From: Lentzea flava
Lineage (GTDB): Bacteria > Actinomycetota > Actinomycetes > Mycobacteriales > Pseudonocardiaceae
DNA length: 64,000 bases
Direction: 5' to 3'
Assembly: GCF_014648475.1 (NCBI RefSeq)
Contig: NZ_BMRE01000042.1
Coordinates: 17,541 to 81,540, forward strand
A program made the position numbers and the translations under genes. Shown piece by piece: positions 25,058 to 33,588 of the stretch (its first letter is position 1; every line of letters begins with the position of its first letter). The notes under the pieces were generated by a model. That model was given only the letters and a program-made list of their open reading frames with translations, was not told where the DNA came from and did not search any database.

Positions 25058-25612
25058 TCACGTTGTCGGGACTTGCAGCAGCGCGGCCACCTCGGGGGCC
25101 TCACGCAACGCCTTGCGCGCCTGGTGCAGCAGGCGCCGGGCCGTGCCGGCCGGGATGTCGAGCACCCGCCCGGCCTCCGCGACGGTCAGGTCCTCCCAGG
25201 CGACCAGGCCCAGCACTTCTCGCTCGTCCGGCTTGAGCCGAGCCAGCGCCCTGCGCAGCAGCGCCTGCGTGTCCACGCGGGCGTCCACCGCCGGCCAGGG
25301 ATCCCAGTCGCTCGCCACGCCGGTCAGGTCCGACGCCGGCTCCTCTGCCGGTTCGGACCGCCAGTGCCGCCGCAGCCTGTTCAGCGCGACGCCGTACAAC
25401 CACGGCCTGGCTTCGGGATACGAACTGTCGTAGCTCGCACGGGACTCGTAGGCCGCCACCCACACATCGCCGAGCACGTCCTCGGCGGCCTGCCGCCCCA
25501 CTCTGCGCGCGAGGTAGTTCCCGATCGCGGCCTCGTGGCGACTGATCACTTCCACGAAGGCGTCGGTGTCTCCGCGCAGCGATCTGCCGATCAGTTCCGC
25601 GTCTGACGACAT
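25058..25612 (-). CDS. ECF RNA polymerase sigma factor
   Basis: 184 residues with sigma region 2 (AFVEVISRHEAAIGNYLARRV, split, then AAEDVLGDVWVAAYE) and region 4 (LKPDEREVLGLVAWEDLTVAE and GTARRLLHQARKAL). Length and order are normal for an ECF sigma. It is first in an operon with the CU044_5270-type membrane protein, which begins at or just beyond its stop. It probably transcribes its own operon in response to a membrane signal. Confidence 0.92.
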   Translation of the reverse strand: MSSDAELIGRSLRGDTDAFVEVISRHEAAIGNYLARRVGRQAAEDVLGDVWVAAYESRASYDSSYPEARPWLYGVALNRLRRHWRSEPAEEPASDLTGVASDWDPWPAVDARVDTQALLRRALARLKPDEREVLGLVAWEDLTVAEAGRVLDIPAGTARRLLHQARKALREAPEVAALLQVPTT

Positions 25613-25856
25613 GAAGCTCCTCGGTTTCGCTTCGCCCTTTCACCCCGTCTTTGCCAACGCGGGCCAAAAGCGTTCAGGATGCCTCGCCTCATGACGAATG
25701 TTGCTGTTCAGCGCATGGAGTCAGGTGCGAGCAGGAATCGATCGCCATGATCGTCGCCGAGTTCGCCCGCCTGCACTCGATCAACAACGACGTGCAGGCC
25801 GTTGCTGCGTACTTTCGGCTGATCTGCGGGGACGGGGCGGCTCCTACCATGAGCGG

Positions 25857-26960
25857 GTGCTCGCCCTTGTTCGCTCCGTCTGGCTGGAACCCCGCCCCGC
25901 CCCCGCACCGACGCGCGTGTGGCGGGACTGGGTGCTGGTCGCCGTGCTGGTGCCCGCCGCGGTGCTCGAAGGCGTGCTCCGGCCTGATCTCCAGTGGCGA
26001 CCGCTCTCGATTGCCGTGACGGCAGGGCTGGTGGCAACGCTGCTGTGGCGACGGTCCAGACCGCTGCTGATGGTCGTCATCTCGTTCGGTGTCTGTGAGC
26101 TGTCGTCGCTGATCGTGGGAGCCGAGTTCCCTCAGCAGTACGCGCTGGTCCACCAGGTGTTGTTGCCGTACGCGCTGTTCCGCTGGGGATCAGGGCGCGA
26201 GGCGGTGCTCGGCGTCGCGGTCGTCCTGGGCAAGATCGGCCTCTCCGCGGCTCTGGGTCATCTGCTCCTGACGGACGCGCTCGGCGGCCTTGTCGTGCTG
26301 GGCTCAGCGATGGCGCTGGGTACGGCGTTCCGGTTCCGGTCACGGGCCCGGGCTCGCGAGCTGGACCAGGTGAAGCTGCTCGAGCGGGAACAACTGGCCC
26401 GCGACCTGCACGACACGGTCGCGCACCACGTCTCGGCCATGGCCATCCGGGCGCAGGCGGGGATCGCGATGGCGGACTCGGACCCGGACGCCGCGGTCGA
26501 CGCGTTGCGCCTCATCGACGCCGAGGCAGCGAGCGCACTGGACGAGATGCGTGGCATGGTGCGGCTTCTGCGCACCGAGGCCGACCTCTCCCCCGGCCCC
26601 CGCGTCGCCGATCTCGAACGGCTCGCCACCCGCTCGCGGCCGCCGGTGGACGTGGCGATCGCCGGGGACGCCGGCGGTCTGCCGGCACCGGTCAGCGCCG
26701 CCGTCTACCGCCTCGCGCAGGAGGCGGTCACGAACGCCCGGCGGCACGCGAAACACGCGACCCGCATCGAAGTGCGCGTAGAGGTCGACGAGAGCGCGGT
26801 GCGCCTTCGGGTGAGCGACGACGGCCAGCTCCGCCCCGCCGGCTCACCGGGGTACGGACTCGTCGGCATGATCGAACGCGCCAGCCTGCTCGGCGGCACG
26901 TGCGAGGCCGGTCCGAACGCGGGACAGGGCTGGACCGTGACGGCCGTGCTGCCGAGATGA
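25857..26960 (+). CDS. Two-component sensor histidine kinase (NarL/LiaS type)
   Basis: 367 residues from GTG 25857, which leaves a short cytoplasmic lead and then four to five transmembrane helices (about 25-155). The phosphoacceptor helix EREQLARDLHDTVAHHVSAM (HisKA_3) has its His near residue 187; an HATPase domain follows (YRLAQEAVTNARRHAKHA as N-box, then SPGYGLVGMIERASLLGG). No ribosome-binding site is close to the start; a short-leader or leaderless message is possible. Its stop overlaps the response-regulator start (ATGA). Confidence 0.9.
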   Translation: MLALVRSVWLEPRPAPAPTRVWRDWVLVAVLVPAAVLEGVLRPDLQWRPLSIAVTAGLVATLLWRRSRPLLMVVISFGVCELSSLIVGAEFPQQYALVHQVLLPYALFRWGSGREAVLGVAVVLGKIGLSAALGHLLLTDALGGLVVLGSAMALGTAFRFRSRARARELDQVKLLEREQLARDLHDTVAHHVSAMAIRAQAGIAMADSDPDAAVDALRLIDAEAASALDEMRGMVRLLRTEADLSPGPRVADLERLATRSRPPVDVAIAGDAGGLPAPVSAAVYRLAQEAVTNARRHAKHATRIEVRVEVDESAVRLRVSDDGQLRPAGSPGYGLVGMIERASLLGGTCEAGPNAGQGWTVTAVLPR

Positions 26961-27628
26961 CCATCAGCGTGATCGTCGCCGACGACCAGGAGATCGTGCG
27001 CACAGGCCTCGCGATGATTCTCGGCGCACAACCCGGCATCGAGGTCATCGGTCAGGCCGCGGACGGGAGGGAGGCCGTCGCACTCGCCCGGCGGCTGCGA
27101 CCGGACGTGTGCCTGTTCGACATCCGGATGCCCGAGCTGGACGGGATCGAGGCGACCCGCAGGCTCGCCGGGCCCGGCGTCGACGACCCGCTCGCCGTTG
27201 TCGTCATCACCACGTTCGACCTCGACGAGTACGTCTACGCCGCACTGCGGGCCGGCGCGCAGGGTTTCCTGCTCAAGAACGCGGGCGCCGACATGCTGTC
27301 GCAGGCCGTGCGCGCGGCGGCGGCCGGTGACGCGCTCATCGCACCCAGCGTCACCGCGCGCCTGCTGGCGACCTTCGCCGCCGCCGGACCCGCCGCGCCG
27401 CCGCGGCAACCCGTCGACCCGCTGACGGACCGGGAGGAACAGATCCTCGCCGCCGTCGCCAGAGGACGGACGAACAACGAGATCGCCGGCGAGTTCCACA
27501 TCACGCTCAGCACGGTCAAGTCGCACATCACCAGCCTGATGACGAAGCTCGGCGCACGCAACCGGGTCGAGATCGCCATGTGGGCCTACGAGACCGGCCG
27601 AAAGTACGACACCGCCGCCGGACCTTAG
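26957..27628 (+). CDS. NarL/LuxR-type response regulator
   Basis: 223 residues. The receiver domain has acidic DDQ near the N-terminus, the phosphoacceptor Asp in CLFDIRMPELDG, a Thr in VVITTF and Lys in FLLKNAG. The C-terminal LuxR HTH reads LTDREEQILAAVARGRTNNE and continues STVKSHITSLMTKL. It is translationally coupled to the kinase. Likely targets include the following oxidoreductase operon, which starts 63 bp downstream on the same strand. Confidence 0.93.
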   Translation: MTISVIVADDQEIVRTGLAMILGAQPGIEVIGQAADGREAVALARRLRPDVCLFDIRMPELDGIEATRRLAGPGVDDPLAVVVITTFDLDEYVYAALRAGAQGFLLKNAGADMLSQAVRAAAAGDALIAPSVTARLLATFAAAGPAAPPRQPVDPLTDREEQILAAVARGRTNNEIAGEFHITLSTVKSHITSLMTKLGARNRVEIAMWAYETGRKYDTAAGP

Positions 27629-27691
27629 GACGACGCGGCCGCGGCCCAACTTCCGATGAGCCGCAAGGGTTCCGACCGGCACGCTGTGCGC

Positions 27692-28315
27692 ATGACCACG
27701 ACGCGAACCCGGCCCAGACCCCAGTGGCGGGTACCGGCCCTGCTCATCCTGCTCAGCGCCGTCCCGGTGGTGGCCGGTGCTTTCCGGGTGGCACAACTGA
27801 CCGGCGGGGCGCGGATCACCGCGGAGAACGCCAGGTTCTTCGCCGCGCCCGTACCGGTCCTGCTGCACATCGTGGGCGCGACCACGTTCTGCGTGCTCGG
27901 CGCGTTCCAGTTCGTGCCAGGGCTGCGGCGTCGCGCCTGGCATCGGCTCGCCGGACGCGTGGTCGTCCTCAGTGGACTCGTCGCGGCGCTGGCCGGCCTG
28001 TGGCTGACGGTGTTCTTCCCGAACCCTGGCGGCGACCTGATCAACGCCTTCCGCCTGGTGTTCGGCTCGGGCATGTCCATCGCGCTCGTCCTCGGGCTGA
28101 TGGCGATCCGCCGCCGGAACGTGGTCGCCCACCGGGCGTGGATGCGTCGCGCCTACGCGATCGGCGCCGGGGCCGGCACCCAGGCGGTGGTCACGGCGGT
28201 CTGGTTCGCAGCCGTCGGCACGCCCGGCGCCGTGGTCGGGGAACTGCTGCTCGTAGCCGGCTGGGTGATCAACCTCGGCGTCGCGGAACGGCTCAACCTC
28301 AAGGAGAAGCGATGA
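27692..28315 (+). CDS. DUF2306-family membrane protein
   Basis: 207 residues from ATG 27692 (an ATG at 27656 is possible but adds a charged, unconserved stretch). There are five to six hydrophobic segments and the family pattern NARFFAAPVPVLLHIVGATT, AWHRLAGRVVVLSGL and HRAWMRRAYAIGAGAGTQA, with conserved His residues within the membrane that suggest heme or proton handling. Its stop overlaps the start of the oxidoreductase gene (ATGA), so they form an operon. Confidence 0.85.
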   Translation: MTTTRTRPRPQWRVPALLILLSAVPVVAGAFRVAQLTGGARITAENARFFAAPVPVLLHIVGATTFCVLGAFQFVPGLRRRAWHRLAGRVVVLSGLVAALAGLWLTVFFPNPGGDLINAFRLVFGSGMSIALVLGLMAIRRRNVVAHRAWMRRAYAIGAGAGTQAVVTAVWFAAVGTPGAVVGELLLVAGWVINLGVAERLNLKEKR

Positions 28316-29286
28316 AGGCGATCGTGCAGGACCGGTACGGCGTGCTGGAGTTCGGGACCGCGGACGTCCCGGTGGCCGGGGACGGCGAGGTGCTGGTGGA
28401 GGTGCGGGCGTGTTCGGTCAACGCCTGGGACTGGCACGTGATGCGAGGCGACCCGTACCTCGCCCGCCTGACGATGGGAATCCGCCGCCCCAAGCGCCGG
28501 ATCCGGGGCAGGGACTTCGCGGGCACGGTGACGGCCGTCGGGAGGAACGTCACCAGGTTCCGCCCTGGCGACGAGGTGTACGGCGACCTCGGCCGGCTCG
28601 AAGGCGCGTTCGCCGAGTACGTGGCCGTCCCGGAAGGCCAGGCCGACCGGAAACCCGTGAACCTGACCTTCGAAGAGGCGGCCGCGGTCCCGCTCGCGGC
28701 CAACACCGCCCTCATGGGACTCCGCGATGTCGCGAAGGTCGAACCGGGACAACGAGTTCTGATCAACGGGGCGTCGGGCGGGGTCGGCACGTTCGCCGTG
28801 CAACTCGCGAAGTCCTTCGGCACCACCGTGACCGCGGTGTGCAGCACGCGAAACGTGGAGATGGTCCGGAATCTGGGCGCCGACCACGTCGTCGACTACA
28901 CGCAGCAGGACTTCACCCGCGCCGGCGAACGGTACGACGTGGTTTTCGACCTGGTGGGCAACCACTCCCTGAGGTCGCTGCGGCGTGTGCTGACCCCGTC
29001 GGGACTCCTGATGATCGCCGGCGGCGGCGTGTCCCGCGGTGGCAGCCTCCTCGGCCCGATCGGCTTGGTGATCAGGGCGAAGCTGCTGGCGCCGTTCACC
29101 GGCCGGCGCGTCGTCGTGCACTCCGAGAGGCCGAGCAGCACGAACCTGGCCGCCTTGCGGGAACTCATCGAGTCCGGCCAGGTCACGCCGGTCATCGACC
29201 GCACCTACCCGTTGAGCGAAACGGTGTCGGCCATCGACTACGTCGAGATCGAACACGCCCGCGCGAAGGTCGTCATCTCGGTGTGA
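28312..29286 (+). CDS. MDR-family NAD(P)-dependent oxidoreductase (quinone-reductase-like)
   Basis: 324 residues. The N-terminal GroES-like domain has ACSVNAWDWHVMRGDPY and RGRDFAGTVTAVG; the Rossmann domain has the nucleotide loop VLINGASGGVGTFAVQLAK. The cysteines and His that hold structural zinc in alcohol dehydrogenases are missing, so it belongs to the zinc-free quinone-reductase/enoyl-reductase side of the family. AAGGAGAAG precedes ATG 28312. It is coupled to a DUF2306 membrane protein and follows a two-component system that may induce it. Confidence 0.9.
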   Translation: MKAIVQDRYGVLEFGTADVPVAGDGEVLVEVRACSVNAWDWHVMRGDPYLARLTMGIRRPKRRIRGRDFAGTVTAVGRNVTRFRPGDEVYGDLGRLEGAFAEYVAVPEGQADRKPVNLTFEEAAAVPLAANTALMGLRDVAKVEPGQRVLINGASGGVGTFAVQLAKSFGTTVTAVCSTRNVEMVRNLGADHVVDYTQQDFTRAGERYDVVFDLVGNHSLRSLRRVLTPSGLLMIAGGGVSRGGSLLGPIGLVIRAKLLAPFTGRRVVVHSERPSSTNLAALRELIESGQVTPVIDRTYPLSETVSAIDYVEIEHARAKVVISV

Positions 29287-29333
29287 CCTCGAACGTCCGG
29301 GCCAGGCCGCGTTCGGCGTGCTGTACTGGTCCC

Positions 29334-29552
29334 GTGGATCCGGTGGACGAGGTGGTGGCCGCCCTGCGAGGTCGCGACTGGGAGCGGCTCAAGATCCTGC
29401 TGCACCCGTACCTGCACTGGACGGAGGACGGGGTGACCACCCGCGGTCGGACGAAGGTGCTGGCGCGTCTGGCAGACGCGCCTTCCTCCGGCCGGCCGGT
29501 CTCGTACGAACTGCGTGACGGCCAGATCTACCGGTGGACCGTCGGGAGCTGA
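29334..29552 (+). CDS. Small NTF2/SnoaL-like protein
   Basis: 72 residues from GTG 29334. VVAALRGRDWERLKILLHPYLHWTEDG resembles the first helix and strand of the NTF2/SnoaL cone fold (here given in parts: VVAALRGRDWERL and LHPYLHW), and RPVSYELRDGQIYRW fits its last strands. Full NTF2 folds are over 100 residues, so this is a minimal or shortened version. It starts 47 bp after the oxidoreductase and may be co-transcribed. No ribosome-binding site is evident. Confidence 0.55.
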   Translation: MDPVDEVVAALRGRDWERLKILLHPYLHWTEDGVTTRGRTKVLARLADAPSSGRPVSYELRDGQIYRWTVGS

Positions 29553-29741
29553 TCCTCCCGGCTCGGCAAAAGCGGCCCCTTAGTTCAGAGACACCTTCCG
29601 TGCCAAGCTGAAACCGGCCAGGCGATCAGGCGATGAAGCCGGACATGCCGCCAACCCTCACCGTGGAATTCCGGCGAAATCGCCGGAAGCACCCAGGTGC
29701 GGGACTCTGTCCATTTCGGACGTTTCCTGGAGGTTCGTTCG

Positions 29742-30110
29742 GTGCTCAGCTCTCGTGGGTTCACCCTCAAGGCGACCTTGATCGCGTGGGCGATCGCGCT
29801 GGTCGCGACCGTGCCCGCCCAGGCCGCGCCACCGGAGCCGGGGCCGCCTTGCGAGGTGGGCAAGTACTACAAGCTCTGCGTGTGGTCGGGACCCAACTAC
29901 ACCGGCCAGTTGCGAGTCCTCCCGTACAACGTCGACCGCCTCGACATCGGGCCGCTCTTCGTGGTCCGCAGTTACAAGAACTGGCACGCCAGCGGCCGGA
30001 TCACCGACGTGTTCGGCTGCGACCACGGGCTCGGTGAGTGGGAGAGGGAGCCCGTGGTGAACAACGGATGGGGGATCCCCGCCAAGGCCATCGCCAGCGG
30101 ATCTTCGTAG
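29742..30110 (+). CDS. Small secreted I36/crystallin-like protein
   Basis: 122 residues; GTG 29742 is 8 bases after GGAGG. The signal peptide is LIAWAIALVATVPAQAAPP. The mature part is about 90 residues, with four cysteines or fewer and the motif YYKLCVWSGPNYTGQLRVLP, typical of the peptidase-inhibitor I36/beta-gamma-crystallin-like fold. It probably acts outside the cell, perhaps as a protease inhibitor. It shares this fold type with the N-terminal half of the CHAP protein at 16354. Confidence 0.75.
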   Translation: MLSSRGFTLKATLIAWAIALVATVPAQAAPPEPGPPCEVGKYYKLCVWSGPNYTGQLRVLPYNVDRLDIGPLFVVRSYKNWHASGRITDVFGCDHGLGEWEREPVVNNGWGIPAKAIASGSS

Positions 30111-30116
30111 AAACTC

Positions 30117-30152
30117 GCGGCGGTCGCGGGCACCCGGCCCCACGACCGCCGC
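30117..30152. terminator. Bidirectional hairpin terminator
   Basis: 10-bp arms GCGGCGGTCG and CGACCGCCGC around a 16-base loop, between convergent genes. Confidence 0.6.
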
Positions 30153-30159
30153 ACCGGGT

Positions 30160-32073
30160 CTACGTCGCGGGGGCGTAGAGGTTCAGCTCGGAGATGCTCC
30201 ACCAGTTGCCCGCGTCGCCGGTTTGGGTGATGCGGAGGTATCTGGCGGTGATGGCGGGGAGCTGGATGGTGGTGGTCGGGTCGCTGCCCTGTCCGGTGGT
30301 GATGGCGTCGCCCCAGGAGGACGGGTCGGCGGAGGCGTGCACGGCGTAGCCCCGCGGGTGGTCTCCGGTGCTGGAGCCGTTCTCCAGGACGATCTTGGTG
30401 AGCTTCCGCGGGGCACCGAGATCGATCTGGAACCACTGGCCAGGCTGTTGGGCGAAGCCGGTGGACCACCGGGTGGAGGAGGTGCCGTCGATCGCCTTCG
30501 CCGCGGTGTCCGCGGTGCAGCAGGCATCGGCGGGAGTGGACGACGCACTGACGCGCCAGCCGGACCGGTCCACTGCGGACTCTCCGCCGCCGGGTGGAGG
30601 AGGATCACCGGCCGGCCAGGTGAACGTGGCGACCGCGCCCGCCGACAGTGACGTGCTGAAGCGCCGGCCGGCGGAGGTGACGTCGAAGGTCCGGGTGCCC
30701 GACCCGCTGTTGTGGGCGACGAGAACGGTGGACCCGTCCGGGTTCCGGAAGGCGACGTTCTCGACGTTGCCCTGACCGAAGGTGTTGGAGCCGATGCGCA
30801 CCGCGCCGGGCTTCACGAACTTGCTGATGTGGCCCAGCACGTAGTACTCGGCGTTGTAGGTGACGGTGCCGTCGCTGCGCACCGTCGTCACGCCGGTGCA
30901 GGTGGTGCAGTTCATGGTCGGCCCGCCGTTCTGGTCGAGCGCCAGGTTCCACAGGACGACGCTCTTCGCCCAGTTCCGGGTGGCGCCGATGATCAGGTTG
31001 CGGGTCTGCCAGCTCAACGTGTCGGCGAACGTCCTCGCCTCGTCGCCGGTCTTGATTCCGGAGCACTCGGTGAAGTGGACCTCCTTGCCGGGGAACGCGT
31101 TGTGCACGTTCGTCTGCACACCCGGCTCACCCGCGTAGCAGTGGAAGGCCGAGCCCGCCGTGTACCGGGCGGCGGTCGAGTCGCGGAGCACGTCGAGCGG
31201 ATAGCCCGGCCGGTCCCAGTTGTGGTCGAAGGCCAGAATGCGGGTGTCCAGCCCGGCCCTGGAGATCGCCGGACCGAGCGCGCCGCCGATGAAGTCGGCC
31301 TGATCCTGCGCGGACATCAGCATGCCGGGGTAGTTCCCCGGCGAGAACTCCGGTTCGTTCTGGGGTGTCACCAGGGAGACCGGCACACCGGCGTCCCGGT
31401 AGGCCTGGAGGAACTTGACGAAGTAGTTCGCATAGACCTGGTGGTGCTCGCGTTTCAGACTGCCGCCGATCAGCTCGCCGCTGGTCTTCATCCACGCCGG
31501 CGCGCTCCACGGCGACGCCAGGAACGTGGTCTGCGGGTTGATCTCCCTGGCACGCCGCAGCAGGGGCAGCACGTAGGGCTCGTCGTGGGCGATGGAGAAC
31601 CGGGTCAGGTCCGGGTCCGTCTGTCCTTTCGGGACGTCGTCGTACGTGTAGGCAGACCGGGAGAAGTCCGACGCGCCAACGGGTTGGCGCACCGCGCTCA
31701 GTCCGATGCCCCGCTTCGGGTCGAACAGCTTGGTCATGATGGCGTCGCGGTGCGGCGAGTTCCAGATCAGCCAGGCGGAGGAGTCGGTGAAGGACGCCCC
31801 GAACCCCGTGATCGTCTGGTAGGTCTGACCGGGGTCGACGGCGATCGTGTCCGCGGCACCGGCCGGCCCGGAACGGAAGGCCGTCGCCGGCTGCGGGGTG
31901 AGCAACTGGGAGCGATCGGCCGTGGTGATCCACGAGCCGACCCCTTCGGCATCGGCGGCGTGCAGTGCGGCAGGCGCGGCAGCGCCTGGCACGGTCATGC
32001 CGAGCAGGACGAGGCTGACTGCGGCTGTCACGTGGGCGACCCGTGGTCGCCGGGAATCCAGACGGGTGTGCAC
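30160..32073 (-). CDS. Secreted GH30 glycosidase with C-terminal F5/8-type (CBM32-like) domain
   Basis: 637 residues. GTG 32073 is preceded by GAGGAGGAAG and a signal peptide follows (VTAAVSLVLLGMTVPGAAA). The GH30 barrel begins YQTITGFGASFTDSSAWLI (given in part), with acid/base Glu in TPQNEPEF (about residue 238) and nucleophile Glu in HFTECSG (about 337). After the side beta-domain, residues about 495-637 form a discoidin-like carbohydrate-binding domain (WRVSASSTP, WFQIDLGAPRKLTKIVL). GH30 covers beta-glucosylceramidase, beta-1,6-glucanase and xylanase activities; the subfamily here looks closest to the glucosylceramidase/beta-1,6-glucanase side. It is divergent from a ROK regulator. Confidence 0.9.
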   Translation of the reverse strand: MHTRLDSRRPRVAHVTAAVSLVLLGMTVPGAAAPAALHAADAEGVGSWITTADRSQLLTPQPATAFRSGPAGAADTIAVDPGQTYQTITGFGASFTDSSAWLIWNSPHRDAIMTKLFDPKRGIGLSAVRQPVGASDFSRSAYTYDDVPKGQTDPDLTRFSIAHDEPYVLPLLRRAREINPQTTFLASPWSAPAWMKTSGELIGGSLKREHHQVYANYFVKFLQAYRDAGVPVSLVTPQNEPEFSPGNYPGMLMSAQDQADFIGGALGPAISRAGLDTRILAFDHNWDRPGYPLDVLRDSTAARYTAGSAFHCYAGEPGVQTNVHNAFPGKEVHFTECSGIKTGDEARTFADTLSWQTRNLIIGATRNWAKSVVLWNLALDQNGGPTMNCTTCTGVTTVRSDGTVTYNAEYYVLGHISKFVKPGAVRIGSNTFGQGNVENVAFRNPDGSTVLVAHNSGSGTRTFDVTSAGRRFSTSLSAGAVATFTWPAGDPPPPGGGESAVDRSGWRVSASSTPADACCTADTAAKAIDGTSSTRWSTGFAQQPGQWFQIDLGAPRKLTKIVLENGSSTGDHPRGYAVHASADPSSWGDAITTGQGSDPTTTIQLPAITARYLRITQTGDAGNWWSISELNLYAPAT

Positions 32074-32210
32074 GACTTCCTCCTCAGGATCCTCCGCGGG
32101 TTCGGGAACTCGGCACGGCTGGGCACCGAGGGGCCGACAGAGGCAGGCGCGGCTCGTGGCTGCACGCCAACCGTTGAGGAACTGTCGTCGGGCGTCATCG
32201 TCCGAGGCCA

Positions 32211-32242
32211 AGCACTTATTTCAAGCGTTAATTTAACGTGCT
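32211..32242. promoter_or_regulatory. AT-rich palindromic operator between GH30 and ROK regulator genes
   Basis: CGTTAA-T-TTAACG (32226-32238) is a 13-bp palindrome, flanked by AGCAC (32211) and GTGCT (32242) as an outer inverted repeat. It lies in the shared divergent promoter region in otherwise GC-rich DNA. ROK repressors typically bind such AT-rich palindromes next to their own genes. Confidence 0.6.
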
Positions 32243-32331
32243 GGCAAAGTGGAGGTCAACGACGTGGCGACTCGGCGCCAGTCGTTTGATCGGCAATACT
32301 GTGGTCCGGCAAGGAAAGAAAGGGGGTGGGC

Positions 32332-33588
32332 GTGGTACCGCACCAGCGGAGCACCGTGCGTGACCTGCGTCGTGGCAACAGCGCCGTGGTCCTGTGGCAG
32401 CTCTACTTCGACGGTCCCGCCAGCCGTCAGGAGCTGAGCAGGCTCACGGGCCTCAGCGCGGGCACCGTCGGCAACGTGGTGAGCGACCTGATCGCGTCAG
32501 GTGTCGTGATCACAGCGGGTTCGATGGACTCCGACGGTGGGCGCCCCCACGTGTTGCTCCGCGTCAACCCCGGGTACCGCTCGGTGATCGGGGTCGACGT
32601 GGGAGAGACCTGCGTCCGGGTCGAGCTCTTCGACCTCGCGATGACCTTGCGCGCCAAGGTGTCCTACGAGCTGGCCGGCGGGCACGACGTCGAGTTCGTC
32701 GTGGACCGGGTTCTGGCCGGGATCAAGGCCGTGTGCGCCGAGGCAGGTGTCTCCGAAGGCGACGTCCTCGGCGTCGGCATCGGCGTCTCGGGCGTGGTGG
32801 AGCACGGCGCGGAGGTGCTGGTCCACGGCCAGACGTTCGGCTGGGACGCGGTCCCGTTGGAACGGCTGCTCCGCGCGGGCACGGACCTCCCCCTGCACAT
32901 CGACAACGGCGCCAAGAACATGGGGCAGGCCGAGATGTGGTTCGGCGCCGGTCGCGGCTGCCGGCACGCGGTGGTCGTGCTGATCGGCTCCGGTGTGGGA
33001 GCCAGCATCATCACCCACGGCTCCACCTACCGCGGCGTGACCAGCAGTGCCGGCGAGTGGGGCCACACCACGGTCCACGTCGGTGGCAGGCGGTGCCGGT
33101 GCGGGGCCCGTGGTTGCCTTGAGGCGTACGTCGGCGCGGAGGCCGTGCTGGAGCGGTACCAGGAGGCGAGGCGTGGGCGTCGCCGGCGCGGAGCGAGCGA
33201 AGAGGCCGCTCTCGCCGAGCTGCTCGACGCCGCCGAGCGCGGTGGGGTCGCGGCCGAGGTGCTGGACGAGACCGCCACCTACCTCGGCGCGGGGATCGCC
33301 AACCTGATCAATCTCTTCAACCCGGAACGCATCATCGTGGGCGGCTGGGCGGGACTCCTGCTCGGATCACGGTTGCTCGCGAAGATCACCGCGGCCGCCG
33401 CGGAGCACGCGCTCGACCATCCGTTCGCCCAGACGTCGATCGAGCTGGGCCGGCTGGGACCGGACGCGGTGGCGATGGGTGCCGCCACTCTCCCGGTCGA
33501 ACACTTCCTCGCCACCGGTGGCGCCTCGGCGCCGAGCGACCGCGACCGGATCGCCCACCGCGCCGGCAAACGTCACGACTCCGCGTAG
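32332..33588 (+). CDS. ROK-family transcriptional repressor (copy 1)
   Basis: 418 residues. The GTG at 32332 has AGGGGG six bases upstream and gives the same N-terminus as the second ROK gene; GTG 32326 is an alternative. HTH: residues about 22-70 (SRQELSRLTGLSAGTVGNVV). The sugar-kinase-like ROK domain has GVDVGETCVRVELFD, HIDNGAKNMGQAEMWFGAG and the zinc motif CRCGARGCLEAY. It probably senses a sugar released by the divergent GH30 enzyme and represses through the palindrome between them. Its 3' end overlaps the acyltransferase gene by 16 bases. Confidence 0.93.
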   Translation: MVPHQRSTVRDLRRGNSAVVLWQLYFDGPASRQELSRLTGLSAGTVGNVVSDLIASGVVITAGSMDSDGGRPHVLLRVNPGYRSVIGVDVGETCVRVELFDLAMTLRAKVSYELAGGHDVEFVVDRVLAGIKAVCAEAGVSEGDVLGVGIGVSGVVEHGAEVLVHGQTFGWDAVPLERLLRAGTDLPLHIDNGAKNMGQAEMWFGAGRGCRHAVVVLIGSGVGASIITHGSTYRGVTSSAGEWGHTTVHVGGRRCRCGARGCLEAYVGAEAVLERYQEARRGRRRRGASEEAALAELLDAAERGGVAAEVLDETATYLGAGIANLINLFNPERIIVGGWAGLLLGSRLLAKITAAAAEHALDHPFAQTSIELGRLGPDAVAMGAATLPVEHFLATGGASAPSDRDRIAHRAGKRHDSA